A stretch of 34,824 nucleotides of DNA. Origin: Cryobacterium melibiosiphilum (lineage in GTDB: Bacteria > Actinomycetota > Actinomycetes > Actinomycetales > Microbacteriaceae). A program made the position numbers and the translations under genes. Positions 15,121 to 23,226 of the stretch are shown here, one piece after another. The stretch spans positions 143,538 to 178,361 of the forward strand of contig NZ_QZVS01000094.1 in NCBI RefSeq assembly GCF_003602235.1, read 5' to 3'. The stretch's first letter is position 1, and each line of letters begins with the position of its first letter. Under the pieces are notes generated by a model. That model did no database searches, was not told where the DNA came from, and worked only from the letters and a program-made list of their open reading frames with translations.

Positions 15121-16529
15121 AGTTTGAAAACCTTTCGGGGCAGGGTGTCGACGAGGTCGACGATGATGCGTTCGGCGGTCGGCCGGTCGATGCGGCCCTC
15201 GCGCACGAGGCGGGCGAGAAAGGCCGCGTCGAGGCGGCGGGCCATCTCGTGGCGGGCCGGAATGGACAGGAACGCCCGGGTGTCGTCGATGAACCCCGAA
15301 CCGCGGTAAAAGCCCGCAGTCTCGGTGACGGCCGCGCGAAACCGCAGCACGGCATCCGGTGCATCCAGGAACCACCAGGGCGCCCCGACGTACACGCTCG
15401 GGTAGAACCCGGCGAGCGGCGCGATCTCGCGCGAGTAGGCCGTCTCGTCGACGGCGAACAGCACCAGGTGAAAGTCGGGCAGGTTGCCGAATTTTTCGAG
15501 CAGCGGTCGCAGGGGGTCGACATAGGTCGTGGTGACGGGGATGTCGTGGCCCATGTCAGGGCCGAAGCGGCGGAAGGTATCGGTGTTGTGGTTGCGGAAG
15601 ACGCCGGGGTGAACGGTCATCACCAGTCCGTCGTCGACGCTCATTCGCGCCATTTCGAGCAGCATGTGTCCCGCGAAGGCCTGGGCCTCGACGTCCGACA
15701 ACGCACCGCCACGCGCACGCTCGAACAGCGCCGCGGCCTCGGAGGCCGGCATGTCGACGGCGAGCGGCTGCAGCACTCCGTGGTCGGCCGACACGGCGCC
15801 GTGGTCCACAAAATATCGGCGACGACCGGCCAGGGCCTCGATGTAGCCGCGGTAGCTGCCCGGGGCCGTTCCGTTCCATTCGGCCAGGCGCGCTACCCCG
15901 TCGGCGAATCCCGATGCGGCCGGATTCAGATAGGCATCGGGCCGAAAGGTGGGCACCACCCGTCCCGTGAAAGACGCATCGGCGACCAGGGCGCGGTGCA
16001 CCGCGAGGTCGTCCATCGGATCATCGGTCGTGGCGAGCACCTCGATGCCAAACTGAGTGAACAGCGCGCGGGGCCGAAAGGCCTCGGTCGCCAGGGCGGT
16101 CTGGATCAGGTCGAAGAGCGCGTCAGCATTGCTGGCATCCGGATGCCGATCGATGCCGAAAAGGACGCTGAATTCGTGCTGGAGCCAGTATCCGGAGGCC
16201 GTTCCGGCATACAGGTGCCAGTGCGCGCAGAAGGTGCGCCAGGCTTCCCTCGGCGAGGCAATGGGGGCGGGCGAGAGGCTGTCGGCAATGCCGAGGTCGG
16301 TGAGCGGCACTCCGGCCGCGTGCATCAGGCGGGTGACGTAGTGATCGTAGCGAATCAGCAGCTCGGCCGAGTCGAGGAACGGCACGTTGTGCAGCAGGAT
16401 CGCGGGATCGACGTGTCCGTGCGGCGACAGGATGGGGAGCGTGGCCACCTCGGCGTAGAGCCCGCGGGCCACGTCCCGCGTGGCGGGATCGACGGGGAAC
16501 AGGCGGTCGGGATCGAGCTCAAGTTTCAT
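15117..16529 (-). CDS. uxaC: Glucuronate (uronate) isomerase UxaC
   Basis: 470 residues, exactly the usual size. Converts D-glucuronate to D-fructuronate (or galacturonate to tagaturonate). Visible signatures are LSPHGHVDP (35-43, metal-binding His37 and His39), YDHYVTRLMHAAGV, HEFSVLFGID, DDPMDDL, and HPGVFRNHN with a C-terminal GSGFIDDTRAFLSIPARHE. The start is the ATG at 16529, which has GAAGGAG upstream; an in-frame ATG at 16562 lacks a ribosome site and would put 11 extra residues on the conserved N-terminus. First gene of the uxaC-uxuB unit; a LacI-type operator sits about 35-55 bp upstream. Confidence 0.95.
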   Translation of the reverse strand: MKLELDPDRLFPVDPATRDVARGLYAEVATLPILSPHGHVDPAILLHNVPFLDSAELLIRYDHYVTRLMHAAGVPLTDLGIADSLSPAPIASPREAWRTFCAHWHLYAGTASGYWLQHEFSVLFGIDRHPDASNADALFDLIQTALATEAFRPRALFTQFGIEVLATTDDPMDDLAVHRALVADASFTGRVVPTFRPDAYLNPAASGFADGVARLAEWNGTAPGSYRGYIEALAGRRRYFVDHGAVSADHGVLQPLAVDMPASEAAALFERARGGALSDVEAQAFAGHMLLEMARMSVDDGLVMTVHPGVFRNHNTDTFRRFGPDMGHDIPVTTTYVDPLRPLLEKFGNLPDFHLVLFAVDETAYSREIAPLAGFYPSVYVGAPWWFLDAPDAVLRFRAAVTETAGFYRGSGFIDDTRAFLSIPARHEMARRLDAAFLARLVREGRIDRPTAERIIVDLVDTLPRKVFKL

Positions 16530-16562
16530 GGTCACTCCTTCATCGAACACGGGCAAAGACAT

Positions 16563-16582
16563 TCTGTCAACCGGTTGCCAAA
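16563..16582. promoter_or_regulatory. LacI-type operator O2 (uxaC-uxuB operon)
   Basis: TCTGTCAACCGGTTGCCAAA with a perfect CAACCGGTTG core, between uxaC and the end of the LacI gene. Read on the coding (minus) strand it contains TTGACA, a consensus -35 hexamer, so repressor binding would block RNA polymerase. No convincing -10 at standard spacing was found. Confidence 0.8.
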
Positions 16583-16617
16583 GTGCACGTCGAAAATGAC
16601 GCCGCTCCGGCCGGCCG

Positions 16618-17760
16618 TTACCGGGCGGCTGGACCCGTGGACCCTCGAACGACGAGTTCGGTGATCAGCTGCGGGCCGATCTCCCGATGCGGTGACTCAC
16701 CGGCGTCCTCGTCGATGACGTCGAGGATCAGCCGGACCGCACGTTCACCGATCGACCCGAGCGGGGTGCGCACGGTGCTCAGCTGGGGCGAGGTGAAATC
16801 GGAACCGAAGATGTCGTCGAAACCGATGATGCTCAGGTCGCCGGGCACGGTCAGCCCGCGGGCCTGCGCTGCCCGCATGAGCCCGATGGCCATGAGGTCG
16901 TTGTAGGCCAGCACGGCGCTCACGCCCGACGCACTGACGCGGTCCAGGGCCGCGGCGCCCCCGTCGAGCGTCGGCACTCCCGGACCGATCTCGACGATCG
17001 TCATGCCCCGTTGGGGAGCGCGCACGAGCAGGGCCGCCCAGCGCGCCCGGTTCATCCAGGAATTCTCGGGTCCCGACACGAAACCGATCGCCGTATGGCC
17101 GAGCCCACCGAGGTGAGCGAGCGCCTCGTCGATACCGGGAGCGATGTCGGGCACGATTCCCGGAACTCCGTCGACTTCGCGGTTGATCACGACGAGCGGC
17201 TGGCGGTCGGTGAGCTCCACAATCTTGGCGTCGGACATCCGTGACGTCACGAGCACCAGGCCATCGACGGACGGCGACAAACGCTCGGCCGCCGCGGATT
17301 CGCGATCGGCCGATTCCTGCGATTCCGCGAGGATCAGCGTGTACCCGCGCAGGGACGCTGCCCGTTCGGCGCCGCGTACGACGTCGAAGAACATCGGGTT
17401 GGTGATGTCGGCGAGCAGCAGGCCGAGGGTGCTGCTGCGGCCGGTCGGCAGAGCCCTGGCCATCGGGTTGAGCCGATAATTGAGTTCCTTGGCCGCGGCC
17501 TGGATGCGTTCTTCGGTCTTGACGTTGATGCGTCCCGGCTTGCTCAGGGCGCGCGAGACCGTCGACGGGTTGACCCCGGCCAGCTTGGCGATGTCGTAGA
17601 TCGTCGCGGCGGGGCGACCTCGACGGGAGGCGCGCGGCGTGACCGGCTGCGCGGACCCCGCGGTCGCCAGGTTCGATGCATCCGTCACGTTCAAATCATC
17701 CGTCACGTTCAGCTCATCCCTCGACCGGTTGCGCGTGTGCGGCACGACAGCGCCCTTCAT
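16618..17760 (-). CDS. LacI-family transcriptional regulator
   Basis: 380 residues from an ATG at 17760 (weak ribosome site). A GTG at 17796 overlaps the upstream gene, and a GTG near 17704 with GAGGG upstream would remove the odd N-terminus. The helix-turn-helix TIYDIAKLAGVNPSTVSRAL (53-72), the hinge (NYRLNPMARAL) and the periplasmic-binding-like effector domain (TLGLLLADITNPMFFDVVRG... GLTVPGDLSIIGFDDI) are all complete. A 50-residue N-terminal extension with a duplicated (E/D)LNVTD is unusual. It begins 22 bp after the ABC operon ends, so it is probably co-transcribed with the importer. The matching LacI-type palindromes at six places in the island are its likely operators. The inducer is probably a uronate-pathway intermediate or an imported glycoside (inference). 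Confidence 0.9.
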   Translation of the reverse strand: MKGAVVPHTRNRSRDELNVTDDLNVTDASNLATAGSAQPVTPRASRRGRPAATIYDIAKLAGVNPSTVSRALSKPGRINVKTEERIQAAAKELNYRLNPMARALPTGRSSTLGLLLADITNPMFFDVVRGAERAASLRGYTLILAESQESADRESAAAERLSPSVDGLVLVTSRMSDAKIVELTDRQPLVVINREVDGVPGIVPDIAPGIDEALAHLGGLGHTAIGFVSGPENSWMNRARWAALLVRAPQRGMTIVEIGPGVPTLDGGAAALDRVSASGVSAVLAYNDLMAIGLMRAAQARGLTVPGDLSIIGFDDIFGSDFTSPQLSTVRTPLGSIGERAVRLILDVIDEDAGESPHREIGPQLITELVVRGSTGPAAR

Positions 17761-17782
17761 CGTCCCATAGCCGCCCACATGT

Positions 17783-18703
17783 TTAAGCGGCGACACCGGC
17801 CTGCACGTCCTGTTCGGCCTGTGCTTCGATCAGGCGGCGCCGATTCGCGCGGCGCACCTGCTGTCGATCGGGATCGGGCACCGGGGACGCCAGCAGCAGG
17901 CGCTGGGTATACGGGTGCTCCGGATCCGACGTCACCTGAGCGGCTGGCCCCTGCTCGACGATTTCGCCGCGGTACATCACGGCGACCCGGTGGCTGATGT
18001 GGCGCACGACGTCGAGGTCGTGCGACACGAACAGGTAGGAGACGCCGGTGTCGCGCTGGATCTGCAGGAACAGGTCGAGCACCCGAGCCTGGGTGGTCAG
18101 GTCGAGGGCGCTGACCGGCTCGTCACAGACAATGAGCTTCGGCGACAGCACCAGGGCGCGGGCGATCGCGACGCGCTGCCGCTGCCCGCCGCTGAACTCC
18201 CGCGGCAGCCGGCCGGAGGCGTCCTGCGGCAGGCCGACCTGGTCGAGCACCTCGCGCACTCGGGTGCGGGCATCCGCGGGCGAACGACCCTGCACGGTGA
18301 GCGGTTCGGCGAGAATGTCGCCGACCGTCATCGACGGGTTCAGCGAGGTGTACGGGTCCTGGAAGACGACCTGCAGGTCACGGCTGAGGGCGCGACGCTT
18401 GGCTCGGCCGGCATGGCCGATGTCCTCCCCCTTGAAGCGGACGCTGCCCTCGCTTACCGGGGCCAGGCCGAGCAGCGCCCGGCCGAGGGTGGTCTTGCCC
18501 GATCCGGACTCGCCGACCAGGCCGAGGGTCTCCCCCGCGCCGATGCGGATGGAGACGTGATCGAGGGCCCGGAACGGCGCGGCCCGAAAGCCCTTGCCGG
18601 GGTATTCGACGACGAGGTTGTCGACCCGCAGCAGGTCGCCGGTCGCGTTCGGTCCGGTCGCATTCGGTCCGGTCGCATTCGGCCCGGTGGGGGTGGCGTT
18701 CAT
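17783..18703 (-). CDS. Dpp/Opp-type ABC transporter ATP-binding protein (OppF/DppF-like)
   Basis: 306 residues. Walker A GESGSGKTT (64-72), Q-loop VVFQDPYTSLNP, signature FSGGQRQR, Walker B LIVCDEP, switch histidine in VSHDL, and the C-terminal HPYTQRLL typical of Opp/Dpp F subunits. The N-terminus carries a repeated TGPNA motif before the domain begins at about residue 24. The start overlaps the stop of the permease-ATPase gene (ATGA). It supplies the second nucleotide-binding domain of the importer. Confidence 0.93.
   Translation of the reverse strand: MNATPTGPNATGPNATGPNATGDLLRVDNLVVEYPGKGFRAAPFRALDHVSIRIGAGETLGLVGESGSGKTTLGRALLGLAPVSEGSVRFKGEDIGHAGRAKRRALSRDLQVVFQDPYTSLNPSMTVGDILAEPLTVQGRSPADARTRVREVLDQVGLPQDASGRLPREFSGGQRQRVAIARALVLSPKLIVCDEPVSALDLTTQARVLDLFLQIQRDTGVSYLFVSHDLDVVRHISHRVAVMYRGEIVEQGPAAQVTSDPEHPYTQRLLLASPVPDPDRQQVRRANRRRLIEAQAEQDVQAGVAA
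18625..18697. repeat. 15-bp tandem repeat at the 5' end of the OppF-like gene
   Basis: GTCGC(A/G)TTCGGTCCG repeats about three times on the + strand, followed by a decayed copy, and encodes repeated TGPNA at the N-terminus, outside the conserved domain. The unit is a multiple of three. Confidence 0.8.
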
Positions 18704-20523
18704 GAGAGTCCAACTTTCACGTCTGAGTCAGGCACGGGCATGGTGAGCATCGTCATCGGCGTTTTTCCTTCGAGCATCGCGCTGAGCAGGGTCTGGGTGT
18801 AGCGCTCCTGCGGGTTTCGGAGGATGCTGCGCACGTCGCCGGATTCGACGACCCGCCCGTTTTGCATGACAACGACCCGGTCGCACAGGTCGGCGACCAC
18901 GCCGAAGTTGTGCGTGACCAGCACTACGCCCATGTGGAAGCGAGCCTGCAGGTCGCGCAGCAGGTCGAGTACCTCGGCCTGCACGGTGACGTCGAGGGCG
19001 GTGGTGGGTTCGTCGGCGATCAGCAGGTCGGGGTTGCAGCTGACGGCGCCGGCGATCAGCACCCGCTGGGCCATGCCGCCGGAGACCTCGTGTGGGTAGG
19101 CGTCGAAGGTACGCTGTGGGTTCGTGATGCCCACGATGGTGAGCAGTTCCAGGGCCCGGGCGCGGGCATCCGCTTTCGACAGCCCCAGCACCTTGGTCAG
19201 CGGGCGCACGAGCTGGTACCCGATCGTGAAGTTCGGGTCGAGGTTGCTCATCGGCTCCTGCGGAATGTACGCGATGCGTTTTCCGCGCAGCTGGGCCAGC
19301 CGCCCCTGCGAGAGGCGGTGGCCGCCGGTGGGCCCCTGACCGGCTGAGACCAGCGGGATGCCGTCGAAGGTGATGTTTCCGCGGGTGATCTCCGCTTCGG
19401 CGGGCAGCAGCCCGAGGATGGAGAACGCGGTCTGGGACTTGCCGGAGCCCGACTCGCCGACGATGCCGAGCACTTCACCACGGTCAACGTGGAAGGACAC
19501 GTCGGAGACGACGATCTTGGTGGACCCATCTTCCTGCGGGTACCCGACGCCGAGGCCGGACACCGACAGCAGGTGGTCAGATTCGGCCAGGTCGACCACG
19601 GAGATCGACTCGGTCTGCGGAGCGCGGAGCTTGATCGGCCGGGCGCGCTTGACCTTCGGGGAATCTTCGAGGGCGTCTCGCAGGGCGTTGCCGAGCACGA
19701 CGAACGAGCCCACGGTGAGCGAGATCGCCACTCCCGGCCAGACGGCCAGGATGGGCGAGCTGTAGATGTTGATGAAGCCTTCGTTGAGCATGACGCCCCA
19801 GGTCGGGGTGAGCGGGTCGCCGAGTCCCAGAAACTCGAGGGCTGCCTGGATCGCGATGGCGATGCCGCAGACGATCGAGGTCTGGATGATCAGCGGCGCA
19901 CGCACCACGAACAGGATGTGCCGGCCGATGATGCTGGCCGTGCTGAGGCCGGCGACCCGGGCCGCGTCGACGTAGAGTTCGCCCCGCACCGCCTGCACCG
20001 AGGTGCGGGTGAGCCGAAAGATGCCGGGCGACATCAGTACGCCGAAGACCGTCATCGAGATCCAGACGGATCGGCCGAGCGCAGCGCTGGCGGCCAGCAA
20101 GATGATGATCGCCGGCAGCGACATCAGCACGTTGGTGCACCAGCTCGCGACCGCGTCGAACCAGCCGCCGAAGTAGCCGGCCATCAGCCCCGCGGGCAGG
20201 CCGACCACGAGGGCGACGATCGCGGCGAGCGCCGCCGCCAGCAGGGTGCTCTGGGCGCCGACCAGCAGCCGGCTGAACACGTCGCGCCCGGCGCTGTCGG
20301 TGCCGAGCAGGTGCCCGGCGGTGCCCGGAGCGCCGAGCGCGTTGACGAGGTCGGCCGTGTTCGGGGCGAACGGGGAGACCAGTGGCCCCACGATGCCGGC
20401 GAGGACCACCACCGCGAGGATGATCAGCGCGGCCAGGCCGAGCGGGTTCTGCACCAGCCGCCGGAAGACACCGGAACGGGCCGGATTCAGCGGCTTCGGG
20501 GGTGCCGCAAGTGGTTCGGTCAT
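18700..20523 (-). CDS. Fused ABC permease and ATP-binding protein (DppC-DppD type)
   Basis: 607 residues. Residues 1-290 are a DppC/OppC permease: an N-terminal helix (about 28-50), FAPNTADLVNAL, LLGTDSAGRDVFSRLLVGAQ (72-91) and further membrane helices with the EAA-type loop (YVDAARVAGLSTASIIGRHIL, 184-204). After a charged linker (286-316), residues 318-607 are a DppD-like ATPase: Walker A GESGSGKS (356-363), YIPQEPMSNLDP, VSGGMAQRVLIA, LIADEPTTALD. Such permease-ATPase fusions are common in Actinobacteria, so this is not read as a frameshift. The ATG at 20523 overlaps the DppB-like stop (ATGA). Confidence 0.92.
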   Translation of the reverse strand: MTEPLAAPPKPLNPARSGVFRRLVQNPLGLAALIILAVVVLAGIVGPLVSPFAPNTADLVNALGAPGTAGHLLGTDSAGRDVFSRLLVGAQSTLLAAALAAIVALVVGLPAGLMAGYFGGWFDAVASWCTNVLMSLPAIIILLAASAALGRSVWISMTVFGVLMSPGIFRLTRTSVQAVRGELYVDAARVAGLSTASIIGRHILFVVRAPLIIQTSIVCGIAIAIQAALEFLGLGDPLTPTWGVMLNEGFINIYSSPILAVWPGVAISLTVGSFVVLGNALRDALEDSPKVKRARPIKLRAPQTESISVVDLAESDHLLSVSGLGVGYPQEDGSTKIVVSDVSFHVDRGEVLGIVGESGSGKSQTAFSILGLLPAEAEITRGNITFDGIPLVSAGQGPTGGHRLSQGRLAQLRGKRIAYIPQEPMSNLDPNFTIGYQLVRPLTKVLGLSKADARARALELLTIVGITNPQRTFDAYPHEVSGGMAQRVLIAGAVSCNPDLLIADEPTTALDVTVQAEVLDLLRDLQARFHMGVVLVTHNFGVVADLCDRVVVMQNGRVVESGDVRSILRNPQERYTQTLLSAMLEGKTPMTMLTMPVPDSDVKVGLS

Positions 20524-21461
20524 GACACACGCGCCTTCGGGTTCAGCCAGCCGACCGCGAGGTCGACGAGCAGGTTGACTACGACAACGATGATGACGAT
20601 GTAAACCACGACGCCCATCAGTACGGGCATATCGCCCTGGGTGGTGGACTGCAGCGCCAGGAATCCGAGCCCGGGAAGGGCGAAGATCTGCTCGATCACG
20701 ACCACACCGCCGAGCATTCCGATGAACTGCAGGGACAGGACCGTCAGTCCGGCCGGGGCGGCGCCGCGCAGCACGTGGCGGAACAGGATCTCCGTCGGTG
20801 CCAGCCCGCGGCTGCGGAGGGTGCGCACGTAGTCGCGGCTGAGCACGCTGATGACGGCGCTCCGCACCTGCTGGGCGGTCGAGGCCACCGTGCCGATGGC
20901 CAGGGCGACGATCGGCAGCGTGATCGAGGCGGACCATCCGCTGAAACCGTCGCTGAGCGGAACGTAGCCCGTGGCGGGAAGCCAGCGCAGCCCGATCGCG
21001 AACACCGTGACCAGAATGATCGCGACCACGAACTGGGGAACAGCGGATGCGCCGATCGACACGATCTGCAGCGTGCGGTCCACCCAGCCGCGGCGAACGG
21101 CGGCGAAGACACCGAACAGCGTCGCCAGGACCGCGGCGATGACGATGGTCACGAGCACGATCGACAGGGTGGTGGGGAGGCGGCCGAGGATGCTCTCGAC
21201 GACGGGCTGGCTCGAGAACCAGGAGACACCGAAATCGCCGCGCAGAACGCTGCCGAGCCAGTCGAAGTAGCGCGACACGAGGGGCTGGTCGAGTCCGAGT
21301 TCGGCCTCCTTGAGGAGGACCTGCTCCGGTGTCGCCGTGTCGCCGAGAATATTGCGGGCGACACTCGTCGCCGAGAAGTAGAGCAGGAAGAACGTCAGCG
21401 TCGAGACCACGAACAGCACCACCACGCCCGAGATCAGGCGTCGGAAGATGAAGGAAACCAT
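20520..21461 (-). CDS. Dpp/Opp-type ABC transporter permease (DppB-like)
   Basis: 313 residues, six hydrophobic segments. Begins FIFRRLISGVVVLFVVSTLTFFLLYF and contains LGLDQPLVSRYFDWLGSVLRGDFGVSW, then the EAA-type loop DYVRTLRSRGLAPTEILFRHVLRGA, and VVVIEQIFALPGLGFL; all are typical of the B permease of dipeptide/oligopeptide-type importers. Pairs with the fused C-D protein downstream. It follows the binding-protein gene after a 90-bp gap holding a strong hairpin. Confidence 0.93.
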   Translation of the reverse strand: MVSFIFRRLISGVVVLFVVSTLTFFLLYFSATSVARNILGDTATPEQVLLKEAELGLDQPLVSRYFDWLGSVLRGDFGVSWFSSQPVVESILGRLPTTLSIVLVTIVIAAVLATLFGVFAAVRRGWVDRTLQIVSIGASAVPQFVVAIILVTVFAIGLRWLPATGYVPLSDGFSGWSASITLPIVALAIGTVASTAQQVRSAVISVLSRDYVRTLRSRGLAPTEILFRHVLRGAAPAGLTVLSLQFIGMLGGVVVIEQIFALPGLGFLALQSTTQGDMPVLMGVVVYIVIIVVVVNLLVDLAVGWLNPKARVS

Positions 21462-21498
21462 TTCTGCTCCATTGTCAGATGGTTGGGGGAGAGAGGGG

Positions 21499-21531
21499 GC
21501 GGGACCCCGCCGTGGGGCGGCGGGGTCCCGC
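21499..21531 (-). terminator. Strong GC hairpin between binding-protein and permease genes
   Basis: GCGGGACCCCGCC (21499-21511) pairs perfectly with 21519-21531 across a 7-nt loop. No U-run follows. Stem-loops of this kind after the first gene of ABC import operons usually stabilise or partly terminate the transcript, so that the binding protein is made in excess over the membrane parts. Confidence 0.7.
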
Positions 21532-21551
21532 GGGCTGGCTACCGGCGAGTG

Positions 21552-23090
21552 TTACGTCGCGGGAGCGTAGGAGTAGATCGACGGCACGGCCTGCTGCACC
21601 TGCGGCGTGGTCGTGGTGTCCGCGTCGGTGAAGTAGATCTGCGACGGGCGGTAGAAGGGAGCGAACCAGGCTTCGTCGACGACGTACTCGTTGAGGGATG
21701 CGGCGGCGGTCTTCTGCTCGTCGGCCGAGCCGGACTGGATCGCGGTCACGAGGTCGTCGACCTCGGCATCGGTCGTGTGGAAGGGGTTGTAGGTGGCGTT
21801 CGGCGTGATGATCTGGTTGGACGCGACCCAGGGCGAGCCCTGGAACAGCGAGAACCAGCTCATGGCGTACTTGCCCTGGATCAGGCTCGACCGAAAATCG
21901 GCCACGGCCACGTTCTCCCAATTCACGGTGATGCCCACGTCGGCGAGGTTCTGGGCGATTCCCGCGGTCATCGCCGGGTCCATGAATCCGGAGACGGTCG
22001 GCATGGTGACCGAGAACTCGCCGACGCCGGCCTCGGTGAGCAGGTTCTTCGCCTGGGCCGGATCGAACGCGTAGGCGTCTTCGAGTGAGTCGTCGAACGC
22101 GGCGGTGTTTGTGCCGAAGGGCTGGCTGGTCACGGTGCCGAGACCCTTGCCGACCTGGGTCAGCAGCGTCTCTTTGTCGATCGCGAAGTTGATCGCCTGG
22201 CGAACCTTGACATCGGCGAGTTCGGGCACCAGCGCGCCGTCGCGGTCGAAGATGAGCAAGCCCTGCCAGTCGGTCGGGTATTCGTATTCCGTGAGACCGG
22301 AGGCCGCGGCCTGTGCCTGCGTCTTGGCCGTCAGCAGGGCCGCGTTGACCTGGCCGGAGACGAGAGCGTTCACCATGGCGGTGGTATCGGCGATGGGCTT
22401 CACGACGATCGTGTCATAGACCTGCAGCGACGGGTCCCAGTAGTCGGGGTTCTTCACGAAGGTGTACTGCGATGCGGCGACGGTTGCAGCCTTGTCGAGC
22501 GTGTAGGGCCCGCTGCCCACCGGGTCGGTGGCGATCAGGCCGCCGTCGATGGCGGCGGGACTGGCGATGAAGCCGTCCGCGTTGCCGAGGTAGTCGAGCA
22601 GGGCGGGGTCGGGCTCGGCCAGGGTGATCACGACCGTGGTCGCATCGGGCGCCGCGACGTCGGAGACCTGGGCGAGGGTCGAGGCGTCCGGGCCGTTGCC
22701 GGTGCGAAAGCGGTCGAGGTTGACCTTCACGGCGTCGGCATCGAGCACGGTGTCGTCGGTGAAAGTGACGTCGTCGCGCAGGCTGAGGGTGAGAACGGTG
22801 TTGTCCTCGGTGTACTCCCACTCGGTGGCGAGCATCGGCACCAGCGTGCCGTCGGCCTCGCGGCGCAGCAGCGAGTCGTAGACGGGCTGGAAGTACTGCA
22901 CGTCGTGCCCGATGTGGGCCTGCGCCGGGTCGAACGACTTCACATCGACGAGGGATCCGAGGGTCAGGGTGCCGCCGGTGGTGCCAGCGCCGGCCGAGGA
23001 GGCGGGGGTGGTGGTTGCGGAGCAGGCGGTCAGGGCGAGGGCCGCCACGGTGACCACGGCTGCGGCGGTCACCCGGGATGGAAACTTCAT
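21552..23090 (-). CDS. ABC transporter substrate-binding lipoprotein (family 5, DppA/OppA-like)
   Basis: 512 residues from an ATG at 23090 with GGAG 6 nt upstream; an in-frame ATG 12 nt earlier is less well placed. Lipoprotein signal with lipobox LTAC (Cys23), then TLTLGSLVDVKSFDPAQAHIGHD... PVYDSLLRREADGTLVPMLATEWE, the signature of solute-binding family 5, and DPVGSGPYTL and VRQAINFAIDKETLL further on. The family binds peptides, nickel, opines and some oligosaccharides. Its place in a regulon with a GH3 glycosidase, sugar dehydrogenases and uronate genes points to a glycoside ligand (inference). Operators at 23114 and 23191 lie upstream. Confidence 0.92.
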   Translation of the reverse strand: MKFPSRVTAAAVVTVAALALTACSATTTPASSAGAGTTGGTLTLGSLVDVKSFDPAQAHIGHDVQYFQPVYDSLLRREADGTLVPMLATEWEYTEDNTVLTLSLRDDVTFTDDTVLDADAVKVNLDRFRTGNGPDASTLAQVSDVAAPDATTVVITLAEPDPALLDYLGNADGFIASPAAIDGGLIATDPVGSGPYTLDKAATVAASQYTFVKNPDYWDPSLQVYDTIVVKPIADTTAMVNALVSGQVNAALLTAKTQAQAAASGLTEYEYPTDWQGLLIFDRDGALVPELADVKVRQAINFAIDKETLLTQVGKGLGTVTSQPFGTNTAAFDDSLEDAYAFDPAQAKNLLTEAGVGEFSVTMPTVSGFMDPAMTAGIAQNLADVGITVNWENVAVADFRSSLIQGKYAMSWFSLFQGSPWVASNQIITPNATYNPFHTTDAEVDDLVTAIQSGSADEQKTAAASLNEYVVDEAWFAPFYRPSQIYFTDADTTTTPQVQQAVPSIYSYAPAT

Positions 23091-23113
23091 TGTTTTCTCC
23101 ATTGGTATGAGGG

Positions 23114-23133
23114 TTGTGCAATCGGTTGCCAAC
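23114..23133. promoter_or_regulatory. LacI-type operator O3 (ABC operon, downstream of the predicted promoter)
   Basis: TTGTGCAATCGGTTGCCAAC, with the core CAATCGGTTG and partial outer symmetry. It lies 24-43 bp before the binding-protein ATG, so on the predicted transcript it is in the leader. Together with O4 it forms a two-site arrangement that could allow looping or a roadblock. Confidence 0.65.
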
Positions 23134-23170
23134 TGTGCTCAGGACGGCGGTGTCCGAATGTGTTCGCTAC

Positions 23171-23198
23171 GTTATATCAAGTCGCCACGATTTGGCAA
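23171..23198 (-). promoter_or_regulatory. Predicted promoter of the ABC operon
   Basis: On the minus strand, TTGCCA (complement of 23193-23198) and TATAAC (complement of 23171-23176) are 16 bp apart. The -35 element lies inside operator O4. This gives a leader of roughly 75 nt ending at the ATG at 23090. Confidence 0.5.
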
Positions 23199-23210
23199 CC
23201 GATTGTCAAA
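23191..23210. promoter_or_regulatory. LacI-type operator O4 (ABC operon)
   Basis: TTTGGCAACCGATTGTCAAA, a 20-bp near-palindrome close to the consensus of the six sites. It lies between the end of the first Gfo/Idh/MocA gene (stop at 23227-23229) and the binding-protein gene, and overlaps the predicted -35. Confidence 0.8.
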
Positions 23211-23226
23211 ACTGGTGTGAAACTTT

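Noticed and set aside
17761..17796. Upstream GTG start for the LacI regulator at 17796
   Set aside because: It lies inside the end of the OppF-like gene, has no ribosome site, and adds residues even further from the normal LacI start.
18700..20523. Possible frameshift or assembly join of a permease gene and an ATPase gene
   Set aside because: Both domains are complete, the linker is in frame, and permease-ATPase fusions of this type are common in Actinobacteria.
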